64,000 nucleotides of DNA from an uncultured bacterium (GCA_949293165.1 CASFCW010000003.1:21580-85579), one strand, 5' to 3'. Shown: positions 24,912 to 34,310, counted from the first letter of the stretch. A program made the numbers and translations. Notes: a model not told the origin generated them from the letters alone.

Positions 24912-27503
24912 ATGAAAACTCGGATTCCAACCCACACCCACAGCATCACGCTGAATATCGCGATTCTGGTTGCCGTGGCCATTTTGCTTATGTCCTCCAT
25001 TGTCCTGGTGCGGGACAAGCTGCTGCAAAACGCCCAGGAGCTGGGCAACGCCCTGGCCCGCAGCTATGCCGTGGAGGAGGAAACTACCATTCAAACCCTT
25101 GTCCGGGAGGTGGACCTGGTCAGCCAGTATGTGGCGGAGTTCAGCGTCAATTCCGGCGATCTGGAGCCGATTCAGGCATGGCTGAGCAGCCATTTCTCCA
25201 GGTTGATGCAGGTCATGGCCGACGACGGAACCACAGGCACCATGCTCGACTTTTATGCTGTAGTGGGCGGGCAGATTGTGGCGGTGAATCCCTGGGTGGG
25301 CGACCAATCCTATCCATATCAGAACACCGATTGGTACCGCCAGGCCATCGAAGCCGGCGGCGAGGTTGTGTGCGGCGAGATATACACCGACGCTGTTACC
25401 GGCGAGCTGGTGTTCACCATCTCCAAGGCGCTGAATGACCGGGGGGACGTTTTCGCCCTGGACGTCTATGTCCAGCGGGGCGTATTCCACCACAACAGTT
25501 CCACCCTTCCGGCGGACTGCTCCTACTACCTGTGCGACTCCACCGGCAAGCTCATCTACTCCATTACCAAGTGGGACGTGAGCCAGGAGGATCTGCAGCG
25601 GTATGCCGACTATATGCTGGGCGGAATCGCTGACGGCTCCCTGCTCTCCTATGATTCCTCCTTTGACGATCTGGACGGCATTCCCCGTGGAGTCTATTAT
25701 CAGACCATGAGCAACGGCTGGATTGTCATGCTGACCATCCCCATCAACTCCATCCTCATGGGGGACCAAAACGCCATTGTAAACATTTTCGCCGGCCTGG
25801 CCATCATGATGTTTCTGATCCTGGGCATGGCCACCATTACAGACATCTTCCGCAGCCGGCAGATCAAGCGGGCGGATGACACCGCCCATATGCTGGGCGA
25901 CTCCTTCTATGCCATCTACCACGTGAATTTTGTGGATGGGTACTATGAGCGTTTCAAATCCAGCGATGATCTGGAGGCTGATCTGCCGCCCAAGGGGCCC
26001 TACTCCCAGCTGCTGCTGGCCATCTCTTCCGTGGTACATCCGGACACTTTCCATATGTTTGAGGAAGGGTTCTCTCTGGACAGCATCCGTCAGCGGGTGG
26101 ATCAGAACATTCCTGACTACGGAGGCGACTATCTCCGCCGGTTCGGGGAGGATTATCGTTGGGTCAATGTACGTACTCTTTACGATCCCGCTCTGATCCC
26201 CAACGAGGTCATTCTCTGCTTCCGGGATGTAGACGCGGAAAAGCGCCGGGACGTGCAGCACACCATCATACTGCAGGAAGCGCTGGACGCCGCGCAGAAG
26301 AGCACCAAGTCGAAAACAGAATTTTTCAGCCGCATGTCCCACGACATGCGCACCCCCCTGAACGCCATCATCGGCTGCTGCTCCCTGGCGGAGAAAAGCT
26401 GCTCCGCCGACGACAGGGAAAAGGTGCGCGACTACCTGAAAAAAATCGAATTTGCCGGCAACCAGCTGCTCAGCCTGATTAACGACATCCTGGAGCTGTC
26501 CAGGATGGAGGCGGGGAAAAACAACCTGGATGTGTGGGAGCTGGATTTGAAGCAGCTGCTTTGCGACACCGCCGATATTTTCCAGATCCGCGCCCAGAGC
26601 GAGGGAAAGGAACTGTCCGCAAGCATCGCCTTTCAGGACTGCATTGTGTCGGGAGACGAAAAGAAGATCAGCCAGATTATTAACAACCTGCTGTCCAACG
26701 CCATCAAATACACCGATCCCGGGGATCAGATTCGCCTGGAGGCCAGGCAGTTTAACTTCCAGGCCCACAGCAAGTACCAGATCACGGTGGAGGACACCGG
26801 CATTGGGATGTCCCCCGGCTTTTTGGAGCATCTCTTCGACCCTTACTCCCGTGAGACCGCCTTCTCCTCCCACTCCACCGTGGGCACGGGTCTGGGTATG
26901 GCCATCGTAAAAAGCCTGGTGCAGCAGATGAGCGGCGAGATCTCCGTGGAGAGCCAGCTGGGCAAGGGCAGCCGCTTTACCATCACGCTGCCCCTGCAGT
27001 CCCTGCACCGCCAGGCGCCCGCCTCCCCCCAGGCTTTGCCCAATTCCACCCCCATGGACTGGTCCGGGCGGACGGTGCTGCTGGCGGAGGACAACGAGCT
27101 CAACCGGGAGATTTTGCAGGATATTCTCCAGCAGTTCGGCATGGAGGTGCTGTGCGCCGTCAATGGCCGGGAAGCGGTGGAGCAGTTCCGCCACTCTCCC
27201 CCCTTCTCCATCGACATCATACTGATGGATATGCAGATGCCGGTGATGGACGGCTGCCAGGCGGCGGAGGCCATCCGTCAGCTGGACCGAGCGGACGCCC
27301 GGGACATCCCCATTGTGGCGGTAACCGCCAACGCCTTTGCCGAGGACATTGACCGCACCACCAAGTCCGGCATGAACGACCACATCTCCAAGCCCATCAA
27401 CCGCGCCGCATTGCAGGAGGCCATGCAGCGGCTGATGGTGGAGTGGGACGCCCTCCGGACGGCCCGGACAGATAAAAATACGGACGGAGGGGAGCCATGT
27501 TGA
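24912..27503 (+). CDS. Hybrid sensor histidine kinase with receiver domain
   Basis: A membrane sensor of 863 residues. A first helix at about 12-33 and a second at about 285-305 enclose an extracytoplasmic dCACHE-like sensor (YPYQNTDWYRQA; VCGEIYTDAVTGELVFTISKAL). A linker with PAS-like features follows, then HisKA with H477 (FFSRMSHDMRTPLNAIIG), HATPase_c with N-box INNLLSNAIKYT, DTGIGMSPG and GTGLGMAIV, and a C-terminal receiver with D773 (LMDMQMPVMDG) and lysine in ISKPI. ATG 24912 is chosen over a TTG 18 bases upstream, since it gives a standard basic N-terminus. It overlaps the next gene by 7 bases. The ligand is probably small and extracellular, as for other dCACHE kinases. Confidence 0.94.
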   Translation: MKTRIPTHTHSITLNIAILVAVAILLMSSIVLVRDKLLQNAQELGNALARSYAVEEETTIQTLVREVDLVSQYVAEFSVNSGDLEPIQAWLSSHFSRLMQVMADDGTTGTMLDFYAVVGGQIVAVNPWVGDQSYPYQNTDWYRQAIEAGGEVVCGEIYTDAVTGELVFTISKALNDRGDVFALDVYVQRGVFHHNSSTLPADCSYYLCDSTGKLIYSITKWDVSQEDLQRYADYMLGGIADGSLLSYDSSFDDLDGIPRGVYYQTMSNGWIVMLTIPINSILMGDQNAIVNIFAGLAIMMFLILGMATITDIFRSRQIKRADDTAHMLGDSFYAIYHVNFVDGYYERFKSSDDLEADLPPKGPYSQLLLAISSVVHPDTFHMFEEGFSLDSIRQRVDQNIPDYGGDYLRRFGEDYRWVNVRTLYDPALIPNEVILCFRDVDAEKRRDVQHTIILQEALDAAQKSTKSKTEFFSRMSHDMRTPLNAIIGCCSLAEKSCSADDREKVRDYLKKIEFAGNQLLSLINDILELSRMEAGKNNLDVWELDLKQLLCDTADIFQIRAQSEGKELSASIAFQDCIVSGDEKKISQIINNLLSNAIKYTDPGDQIRLEARQFNFQAHSKYQITVEDTGIGMSPGFLEHLFDPYSRETAFSSHSTVGTGLGMAIVKSLVQQMSGEISVESQLGKGSRFTITLPLQSLHRQAPASPQALPNSTPMDWSGRTVLLAEDNELNREILQDILQQFGMEVLCAVNGREAVEQFRHSPPFSIDIILMDMQMPVMDGCQAAEAIRQLDRADARDIPIVAVTANAFAEDIDRTTKSGMNDHISKPINRAALQEAMQRLMVEWDALRTARTDKNTDGGEPC

Positions 27504-28579
27504 CCACCCAAACCGGAGCCACCCTCCTCATCGTGGATGACGAGGAGATCAATCAGGCGATTTTGTCCAATATTTTCTCCTCCGAGTACCAGATTCTCAC
27601 CGCCTCCGACGGCCAGGCCGGTCTGGACGCCATCCTGGCCAACCGCGAGACGCTCAGCGCCGTGCTGCTGGACGTTGTCATGCCCCGCATGACAGGGCTG
27701 GATGTCCTCCGCCGCCTGGACGAGCTGGGGCTGATGCAGGTGATCCCAGTATTTCTGATTACCGCGGATATCAACAACGATACCATGCGCCAGGCCTATG
27801 CCATGGGGGTTATGGACGTCATTTTCAAGCCCGTGGTCCCCTATGTCGTCCGCCGCCGGGTCAACTCCATCGTGGAGCTGTTCCAGGCCAGAAAGCAGCT
27901 GGGCGCGGAGGTAATACGCCAGCGGGATCAGCTGCTGCTCCAAACGCAGAAGCTGGCGGAGCTGAGCATGGGGATGGTGGAGGCCCTGTCCACCGCCATC
28001 GAGTTCCGCAGCGACGAGTCCGGCGAGCACGTCCGCCGAATCCATGACATCACGTACTACCTGCTGCGCAGCACGCCCCTGGGCGCAGGGCTGACCGAGG
28101 GGGAGATCCGGCTCATCGGCATCGGCGCCATCACCCACGACGTGGGCAAAATCTCCATCCCCGACGCCGTTTTGAACAAGCCGGGCCGGCTGACCCCCGA
28201 GGAATTTGAACTGATGAAATCCCATACGGTAAAGGGGGCGGAGCTGCTGGCCAAAATCCCCCAAATGCGGGACCACCCCGCCTTTCCGTATGCGTATGAC
28301 ATCGCGCTGCATCACCACGAGCGATGGGACGGGAGAGGGTATCCTGAGGGGCTGGCCGGCGACCAGATCTCCATCTGGGCCCAGGTCGTCTCCCTGGCGG
28401 ATGTGTATGACGCGCTGGTAAGCAGGCGGTGCTACAAAGACGCCCTGCCCCCGGACACCGCCGTGCGCATGATCCTTAACGGGGAGTGCGGCGCATTCAA
28501 CCCCCGGCTGTTGGACTATTTCCGGCAGGCCGAGCCTGTGCTGAGGGCATTTTACCACCCCACTGAGGAAGGAGGATGA
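27497..28579 (+). CDS. Response regulator with HD-GYP phosphodiesterase domain
   Basis: 360 residues. The receiver domain (1-125) has the acidic pair DDEE and phosphoacceptor D59 in LLDVVMPRMTG, plus FKPV. Residues about 165-345 are an HD-GYP domain with H214-D215 (THDVGKISIPD), LHHHERWDGRGYPEG (GYP motif intact) and SLADVYDAL. HD-GYP enzymes hydrolyse c-di-GMP (some prefer cGAMP) to GMP or pGpG. Phosphorylation by the preceding hybrid kinase, perhaps through the HPt protein next to it, would control degradation. It overlaps the kinase gene by 7 bases and is 6 bases from the HPt gene. Confidence 0.94.
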   Translation: MLTTQTGATLLIVDDEEINQAILSNIFSSEYQILTASDGQAGLDAILANRETLSAVLLDVVMPRMTGLDVLRRLDELGLMQVIPVFLITADINNDTMRQAYAMGVMDVIFKPVVPYVVRRRVNSIVELFQARKQLGAEVIRQRDQLLLQTQKLAELSMGMVEALSTAIEFRSDESGEHVRRIHDITYYLLRSTPLGAGLTEGEIRLIGIGAITHDVGKISIPDAVLNKPGRLTPEEFELMKSHTVKGAELLAKIPQMRDHPAFPYAYDIALHHHERWDGRGYPEGLAGDQISIWAQVVSLADVYDALVSRRCYKDALPPDTAVRMILNGECGAFNPRLLDYFRQAEPVLRAFYHPTEEGG

Positions 28580-28585
28580 GCGGCG

Positions 28586-28942
28586 ATGGATGACGCTGTG
28601 AAACGCAGGCTGGTGTCCGCGGGGATCGACGTGGACGAGGCCCTTGACCGGTTTATGGGCAGCGAGGCGCTGATGGTCAAATATCTGGCCCGCTTCCCCC
28701 AGGACCCCAACTTTTCCCTGATGGAACAGGCCATCCGGGCCGGCGACGCCGCCCAGGCCTTCACCGCCGCCCACACGCTGAAAGGAGTGACAGGCAACCT
28801 GTCCATCCACGCGCTGTACCAGCCGCTGAGCCAGGCGGTGGAAGATCTCCGGCGCGGCGATCTGGCCGGGGCAGCCGGTCGGATGGAGGAGCTGGAGGCG
28901 CTGTACCGCCAGGTATCCGACGCGCTGGAGGGGCTGGGATAA
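28586..28942 (+). CDS. Stand-alone HPt phosphotransfer protein
   Basis: 118 residues, all helical. The phosphoryl-accepting histidine is H63 in AAHTLKGVTGNL, the classic HPt motif. It can carry phosphate between the receiver of the hybrid kinase and the HD-GYP regulator, completing a four-step relay (H477, D773, H63, D59). The start is 8 bases from GGAGG. It ends only about 22 bases before the c-di-GMP aptamer, so the riboswitch is probably transcribed as part of this operon. Confidence 0.92.
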   Translation: MDDAVKRRLVSAGIDVDEALDRFMGSEALMVKYLARFPQDPNFSLMEQAIRAGDAAQAFTAAHTLKGVTGNLSIHALYQPLSQAVEDLRRGDLAGAAGRMEELEALYRQVSDALEGLG

Positions 28943-28963
28943 GCCCTTTCCCCCCTTCCCACA

Positions 28964-29045
28964 ACCCAATGGGCAAACCCGCCGAAAGGCGGGGACGCAA
29001 AGCCATGAGTCTACGGCAGGCAACTGCTACGATTGTCAGGCTGCA
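28964..29045 (+). ncRNA. Cyclic-di-GMP-I riboswitch aptamer (GEMM-I)
   Basis: The sequence follows the class-I c-di-GMP aptamer closely. GGGCAAACC (28971-28979) is followed by a P2 hairpin CGCC-GAAA-GGCG carrying the GNRA tetraloop, then GGGACGCAAAGCC, the P3 arm with its tetraloop-receptor side GAGTCTACGGC, and closing GTCAGGCTGC. The order and the invariant GACGCAAAGCC and GCAAACC blocks match the Vibrio cholerae Vc2 aptamer. The exact 5' end of P1 is uncertain by several bases. It lies in the gap between the HPt gene and the VTC gene. Confidence 0.95.
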
Positions 29046-29087
29046 AAGACCTTCCCGCTGAGCCGCGGAGGTTTTTGCAGCTTTTTT
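29040..29087 (+). terminator. Terminator forming the riboswitch expression platform
   Basis: GCTGCAAA (29040-29047) pairs with TTTGCAGC (29074-29081), with further pairing of ACCTTC and GGAGGT inside, then TTTTTT (29082-29087). The 5' arm overlaps the last bases of the aptamer (GGCTGC), so a ligand-bound aptamer would compete with the terminator. That predicts transcription ON when c-di-GMP is high. Confidence 0.85.
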
Positions 29088-29101
29088 AATGAGGTGTACC
29101 C

Positions 29102-29797
29102 ATGAACGAGGTGTATCGCCAGGAAAAAAAGTACCTGATGAATCTGGAGGCGCTGCAGCGGCTGTCCCTGGTGCTGGACCCGGTAATGATGCAGGACCCC
29201 CACAACGGGGCCCGGGGCTACCGGGTGCGCTCCCTGTATTTCGACACCATCAACGACCAGGACTTCGAGGACAAAATCGAGGGGGTGGAGCTGCGGCGGA
29301 AGATCCGCCTGCGGATCTACAGCCCTGGGGACGACTTCGCCATGCTGGAGATGAAGCAGAAGCAGGGAGCATACCAAAAAAAGCGTTCCCTCCGTCTCCC
29401 CCGGGCAGACGCCCTGGAGCTGGCGGCCGGGCGTTACGACTGTCTGCTCCGCAGCAGCAGTCCCTTCGCCCAGGAATGCTACGGGCTGATGCATATGCAG
29501 TGCTACCGGCCCAAAACCGTGGTGGAATACCTGCGGAAGGCCTATATCGCCAAGGAGAACAAAATCCGGATTACCTTTGACCACGAGATCCGCGCCACGG
29601 AAACCAACGTCCAGCTGTTTGACCCCCATCTGAACCTGTACCCCGTGCTGGACCCCTTCCATGCCGTGCTGGAGGTGAAGTACAACGGCTTTCTCCTCAG
29701 CTACATCAAGGACCTGGTAGGCGCGGCCAACCGGTCTGAGCTGTCCGTAAGCAAATACTGTCTGGCCAGGAGCGCCGGGCTCCACTTCGCGCTGTAA
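29102..29797 (+). CDS. VTC-domain polyphosphate polymerase-like protein
   Basis: 231 residues of the VTC (TTM-fold tunnel) family, whose yeast member polymerises phosphate from ATP into polyphosphate; bacterial members occur beside cotH and DUF4956 genes. The basic tunnel residues are visible on successive strands: RQEKKY, YRVRSLYFDT, LRRKIRLRIY, LEMKQK, YQKKRSLRL, VEYLRKAY, KIRITFD and VLEVKYNG, ending SKYCLAR. No membrane segment or signal is present, so it is cytoplasmic, facing the DUF4956 membrane partner. It is the first gene after the c-di-GMP switch, 15 bases from the terminator's T run. The product could be polyphosphate or another phosphoanhydride donor; this is unproven. Confidence 0.9.
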   Translation: MNEVYRQEKKYLMNLEALQRLSLVLDPVMMQDPHNGARGYRVRSLYFDTINDQDFEDKIEGVELRRKIRLRIYSPGDDFAMLEMKQKQGAYQKKRSLRLPRADALELAAGRYDCLLRSSSPFAQECYGLMHMQCYRPKTVVEYLRKAYIAKENKIRITFDHEIRATETNVQLFDPHLNLYPVLDPFHAVLEVKYNGFLLSYIKDLVGAANRSELSVSKYCLARSAGLHFAL

Positions 29798-29846
29798 TCC
29801 CCAAAACTCCGGCTTTCAGAAATCAACCAAACCGGGAGGAACAACC

Positions 29847-30545
29847 ATGAGAAAAATGCTGCTGGAGCTGTTTGAAAGCACCGGGCAACTGGATATGCGG
29901 AGCGTCATCCTCCGAATGCTGGTGGCCACCGTCATCGCCTTTTTTATCTACCTGTCCTACATGCTGTCCCACCAGGGGAGCATCTACAGCAAGAAATTCA
30001 ACGTCTCCCTGATGGCGCTGACCGTCATCACCACGGCTGTGATGATCGTCATTGGAAATAACATCGCCCTCTCCCTGGGCATGGTGGGCGCTTTGTCCAT
30101 CGTGCGTTTCCGCACCGCCATCAAGGACTCCCGGGACACGGTGTATATTTTCTGGACCATTGTCACCGGTATCTGCTGCGGCGCCGGCGACTTCATGGTG
30201 GCCGGCATCGGCTGCGCCTTTATCTTCCTGGTGCTGCTGATTTTCGGCCGGATCAAAAACGACAACCGGATGCTGCTGATTGTCCGCGGCTCCCGGGCCA
30301 GTGAGGAACGGATTGAGGCCCTGATCTTCCAGTATTTCACCCGCAAAGCGGTTCTTCGGGTGAAAAACACCACGGAAAGCAGCGTGGAGCTGATTTACGA
30401 GCTGAGCAAGCGCACCATGGACCGGGCTGCCGGCGCCCCCGCCGGCGCCGCGGGGAAGCGGAAAAGCATCACCGATTCCCTGTATGAAATCGGGGGCATT
30501 GAGTATTGCAACATCGTGGCCCAAAATGACGAAATCAGCAGCTGA
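29847..30545 (+). CDS. DUF4956 membrane protein
   Basis: 232 residues with about four membrane helices between residues 20 and 135, including the family signature SLGMVGALSIVRFRTAIKDSRDTVYIFW, and a cytoplasmic C-terminal domain of about 95 residues. DUF4956 proteins are encoded with VTC and CotH proteins in many bacteria and are thought to act as their membrane partner, perhaps as a channel or transporter; the activity is not known. It starts 49 bases after the VTC gene with GGGAGGAACAACC upstream. Confidence 0.9.
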   Translation: MRKMLLELFESTGQLDMRSVILRMLVATVIAFFIYLSYMLSHQGSIYSKKFNVSLMALTVITTAVMIVIGNNIALSLGMVGALSIVRFRTAIKDSRDTVYIFWTIVTGICCGAGDFMVAGIGCAFIFLVLLIFGRIKNDNRMLLIVRGSRASEERIEALIFQYFTRKAVLRVKNTTESSVELIYELSKRTMDRAAGAPAGAAGKRKSITDSLYEIGGIEYCNIVAQNDEISS

Positions 30546-30572
30546 GCCGCTGCTGTCCGGGAGGTGGCACAA

Positions 30573-32039
30573 ATGAAATATCGTCTCCTCATCGCGGCGG
30601 CGGTGGTCGCTGTGCTCACCGTCTCCTTCTCCGCCGCCCAGCTGGACCAGGAAAGCCCGGAGCGGCGCGTCCACCAGCACCTCACCTCCAGGCAGCCGGA
30701 CGAGGGCTGCGGCTGCGACGGCAGCCAGCTTTGCACCCATCTGCCCCTGGTCATCATCGACACGGCGGGAACGGACATCCCCGGCCGGCCCATTGTGGAC
30801 GCCGACGGCCACGAAATTGGGTTTACCACCACCGTCCAGGGGGAGGAGATGCTGTCAGCCAAAATCTCCGTCATCAGCGACGAGGACAGCAACCATCACC
30901 CCTCGGACCAGCCGGACCTGGAAAGCGACATGCTCATCCGCATCCGGGGCAACTCCTCCCGGTTCTTTGACAAAAAAAGCTATCTCATCCGGCTGACGGA
31001 CGATTCCGGGGATTACCACAATGAAGAGATGATGGGCATGGCCCCCCATTACGAGTGGGCCCTCCACGGCCCCTATCTGGACAAATCCCTCATCCGCAAC
31101 TATATGTGGTACAACATCACCGGGGAATTTATGGACTATGCCCCCAACGTGCGCTTTTGCGAGGTGATCCTCAACGGGGAGTACCAGGGCCTGTATGTGA
31201 TGACGGAGACCCTCACCAACGGCGAGGACTGCCGCATCAACGTCTCTGAGCCGGTGGAGGGCAGCAGCCAGACCGGATACCTGCTCCGCCTGGACCGGGG
31301 CAGCGGCACCCCCATCAAGAACATCCAGACCTTCACCAACTACTCCTACCGCAACATGCAGAAGTACAACATCCAGTACCCCCGTTCCGGCGACCTGACG
31401 CCGGAGCTGGCTGACGCCATCGCCCAGGACTTTTCCGACTTTGAAAAAAGCCTGTACTCCTACGACTACGACACCGACGATTACGGCTACTACTACGACA
31501 TTGACGTCCAGTCCTTCATAGACTACTTCCTAATTAATGAATTTACCACCAACTACGACGCCGGGTGGCTGTCCACCAACCTGTATAAGGACATCGGCGG
31601 AAAATACAAAATGGTGATCTGGGACTTCAACTCCGCCTGCGACAACTACACCCAGACCACCCTGGAACCCCACCATTTTGAGACCCAGCTCACCGTTTTG
31701 TACTACATGCTCACCAAGGACGAGTATTTTGTGGAGCGGATGATTGACCGGTACCGGGCGCTGCGGGAGGGCGTGCTCAGCGAGGCATATCTCGACCAAT
31801 ACATTGACGACGTGCTGGCCTACCTGGGGGACGCGGTGGAGCGCAACTTCTCCGTCTGGGGATACACCTTTACCGAGTACCTGCCCCTCTCCCCGGATAC
31901 CCGAAACCCCGCCGACCACGAAGAAGCCATAGAGCAGACGCGGGATTTCATTCACCAGCGCGGGGACTGGATGGACGAACACATTGACATCCTGCTGCAA
32001 TACTGCCACGAGTCCAAGGTCAAGAAATTCAACCACTAA
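30573..32039 (+). CDS. CotH kinase family protein, exported
   Basis: 488 residues. An N-terminal signal (MKYRLLIAAAVVAVLTVSFSA) targets it outside. CotH proteins have a Fam20C-like protein-kinase fold; Bacillus CotH phosphorylates spore-coat proteins. Family segments are MLIRIRGNSSRFFDKKSYLIRL, HGPYLDKSLIRNYMWYNI, FCEVILNGEYQGLYVMTE, GYLLRLDRG, YFLINEFTTNYD and IWDFNSACDNY with D351 as likely metal-binding aspartate. A cysteine-rich CGCDGSQLC follows the signal. Start ATG 30573 is 8 bases from GGGAGG; a GTG 9 bases upstream overlaps that site. In this operon it may phosphorylate a surface protein or polysaccharide-associated partner rather than spore coat. Confidence 0.9.
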   Translation: MKYRLLIAAAVVAVLTVSFSAAQLDQESPERRVHQHLTSRQPDEGCGCDGSQLCTHLPLVIIDTAGTDIPGRPIVDADGHEIGFTTTVQGEEMLSAKISVISDEDSNHHPSDQPDLESDMLIRIRGNSSRFFDKKSYLIRLTDDSGDYHNEEMMGMAPHYEWALHGPYLDKSLIRNYMWYNITGEFMDYAPNVRFCEVILNGEYQGLYVMTETLTNGEDCRINVSEPVEGSSQTGYLLRLDRGSGTPIKNIQTFTNYSYRNMQKYNIQYPRSGDLTPELADAIAQDFSDFEKSLYSYDYDTDDYGYYYDIDVQSFIDYFLINEFTTNYDAGWLSTNLYKDIGGKYKMVIWDFNSACDNYTQTTLEPHHFETQLTVLYYMLTKDEYFVERMIDRYRALREGVLSEAYLDQYIDDVLAYLGDAVERNFSVWGYTFTEYLPLSPDTRNPADHEEAIEQTRDFIHQRGDWMDEHIDILLQYCHESKVKKFNH

Positions 32040-32060
32040 TCGGGAAAGGGGGCGGACGCC

Positions 32061-34310
32061 ATCAAAAAATTCATCATCGCCGCCTGCGCCGTAGTGGTCC
32101 TCTTTTTCGCCTGGAATGAGGCCTATTACCGCTTCGGCATCTATGTGGACCTCCACCCCGACCAGCCGGTTACCACCTTCATGACCACCGATTCCCACAC
32201 CATCTACATGGAACGGGACGGGTCCGCCGTCCCCTTTGAAATCCGGGGCGTCAACCTGGGCGTGGGCCTGCCCGGGGAATGGGCCACCGACTACGCCATC
32301 GACTACGACACCTATCTGCGGTGGTTTGCCATGATCCAGGAGCTGGGGGCCAACACCATCCGGGTGTACACCATCCTCCATGACGACTTCTACAACGCCT
32401 TTTACGACTACAACACCCAGCTGGAGGAGTCGGGCCAGGAGCCGCTGTGGCTGATCCACGGGGTATGGGTCAACGACTACGTCCAAAATTCCCACCGGGA
32501 CGCCTATGACGACGATTTCCGCCAGACGCTGATTGACGACTGCCGCACGGTGGTGGACATCCTCCACGGGAAGAAAAACCTGTCCCTGGGCAAGGGGCTG
32601 GGCTCCGGCAGCTACCGGAAGGATGTCTCCCCGTGGGTAATCGGGTACATCCTGGGCGTGGAGTGGGAGGACGTGACCGTGGCGTACACGGATCACAAAT
32701 ACCCTGACCGGAACCAGTACCAAGGCACCTATCTGTACACCACCGCCGACGCCTCCCCCTTCGAGGCCATGCTCTGCGAGGTGGGGGACCAGATCATCGC
32801 CTACGAAGGCGAGCGCTATAAGCAGCAGCGGCTGGTAGCCTTCTCCAACTGGCCCACCACCGACCCCTTTGACTATCCGGAGGACATCGCCCGCTTCTTC
32901 ATGAAATGCGCCAAGGTGGATGTGGAGCATATCAAGGCCACGCCGGCCTTCCAGTCGGGGCACTTTGCCTCCTACCACGTCTACCCCTATTACCCGGACT
33001 ACCTGAACTACACCTACCTGGCCACCGACATCAACGACCCCCTGTCCCAGGACCGGAATTCCTATTCCGTGTACGACCTGACCGAGATGGAAAATCCCAT
33101 CCTGGACTATCTGCCCGGCGGGGAGGCTGCCGACTATCTGGACAGCACCGGCCAGGTGAACACCTACTACACCTATTTGAAGGCGCTGACCAACTACCAC
33201 ACCATCCCCGTGGTCATCTCCGAATACGGCGTCTCCACTGGCCGGGGCATGGCCCAGCGGGATTTCAACACCAACCGCAACCAGGGCCATATGTCCGAGC
33301 GGGAGCAGGGCCAGGCGCTGATCCGCACCTACCAGGACATTATGGACGCCGGCTGCGCCGGCAGCTGCGTGTTCACCTGGCAGGACGAGTGGTTCAAGCG
33401 CACCTGGAACACCATGCACGCCGTGGACCTGCTCAACACCCCCTACTGGAGCGATTACCAGACCAATGAGCAGTATTTCGGCCTGCTCGCCTTCGACCCC
33501 GGCGAGGAGGAGAGCGTCTGTTACGTGGACGGCGACATCTCCGAGTGGGAGGAGGCGGATCTGGTGTCGGAGCACGACGGCATGTCCATCTCCATGAAAT
33601 ACGATGAAAAATTCCTGTATTTCCTCATCGAAAAGGAGGGCTACTCCCCCCAGGAGGACGTGCTGTACATCCCGGTGGACACCACCCCAAAAACAGGGAG
33701 CACCTACTGCCAGAACCACAACCTCTCCTTCCAGCGGGCCAGCGATTTTCTCATCGTCATCAACGGCGCGGACAACAGCCGTGTGCTGGTGCAGGAGCGG
33801 TACGAGGTGCTGCGGGCCATGTTCCTCCACGAGACGGAGGACAGGGACGCCTTCCTGGACGTCCCCGACCGGGACACCCCCGTGTTCAAGCCCATTGAGC
33901 TGATGCTCCAAACCGCCACCCCCCTGCTCACCGGCGACTGGCAGGCCTCCGCCGAAACCTATGAGACGGGCCGGCTGACCTACGGCAACGCCAATCCGGA
34001 CAGCCCGGCCTTCAACTCCCTGGCCGATTTCATCATCTCCGGGGACTATGTGGAGCTCCGCCTGCCCTGGCAGCTGCTGAATTTCGCCAATCCCTCAGAA
34101 ATGATGATCCACGACGATTATTACGAGCATTACGGCGTGGAGTACATCTCCATCGACCAGATGTATGTGGGTATTACCGACAGCCGTCACCGGGATTTCC
34201 GCGTTCCCATGGAGCCTTTTGGCCTGGAGGGGTGGGGCAAAAAGGTGGCCTATCACGAGCGGCTGAAAGAATCCTACTACATCCTGCAAGCCTACTGGGC
34301 CGGCGTATAA
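32061..34310 (+). CDS. Membrane-anchored clan GH-A glycoside hydrolase with CBM9-like domain
   Basis: About 749 residues if translation starts at ATC 32061, giving IKKFIIAACAVVVLFFAW, a clear signal/anchor. The only standard start nearby, GTG 32094, would remove most of it. A TIM-barrel domain follows: EIRGVNLGVGLPG, GANTIRVYTIL, GYILGVEWED (E201 or E203, likely acid/base) and VVISEYGVSTGRG (E388, likely nucleophile), all in the positions expected for clan GH-A. From about residue 490 a beta-sandwich begins with VDGDISEWEEADLV, like CBM9 domains. It may trim or release the polymer made by the GT2 protein. The exact GH family is not assigned. Confidence 0.75.
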   Translation: MKKFIIAACAVVVLFFAWNEAYYRFGIYVDLHPDQPVTTFMTTDSHTIYMERDGSAVPFEIRGVNLGVGLPGEWATDYAIDYDTYLRWFAMIQELGANTIRVYTILHDDFYNAFYDYNTQLEESGQEPLWLIHGVWVNDYVQNSHRDAYDDDFRQTLIDDCRTVVDILHGKKNLSLGKGLGSGSYRKDVSPWVIGYILGVEWEDVTVAYTDHKYPDRNQYQGTYLYTTADASPFEAMLCEVGDQIIAYEGERYKQQRLVAFSNWPTTDPFDYPEDIARFFMKCAKVDVEHIKATPAFQSGHFASYHVYPYYPDYLNYTYLATDINDPLSQDRNSYSVYDLTEMENPILDYLPGGEAADYLDSTGQVNTYYTYLKALTNYHTIPVVISEYGVSTGRGMAQRDFNTNRNQGHMSEREQGQALIRTYQDIMDAGCAGSCVFTWQDEWFKRTWNTMHAVDLLNTPYWSDYQTNEQYFGLLAFDPGEEESVCYVDGDISEWEEADLVSEHDGMSISMKYDEKFLYFLIEKEGYSPQEDVLYIPVDTTPKTGSTYCQNHNLSFQRASDFLIVINGADNSRVLVQERYEVLRAMFLHETEDRDAFLDVPDRDTPVFKPIELMLQTATPLLTGDWQASAETYETGRLTYGNANPDSPAFNSLADFIISGDYVELRLPWQLLNFANPSEMMIHDDYYEHYGVEYISIDQMYVGITDSRHRDFRVPMEPFGLEGWGKKVAYHERLKESYYILQAYWAGV

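Noticed and set aside
24441-27383. Long minus-strand frame opposite the hybrid kinase
   Set aside because: The plus-strand kinase contains all motifs and is in an overlapping operon; the antisense frame has none.
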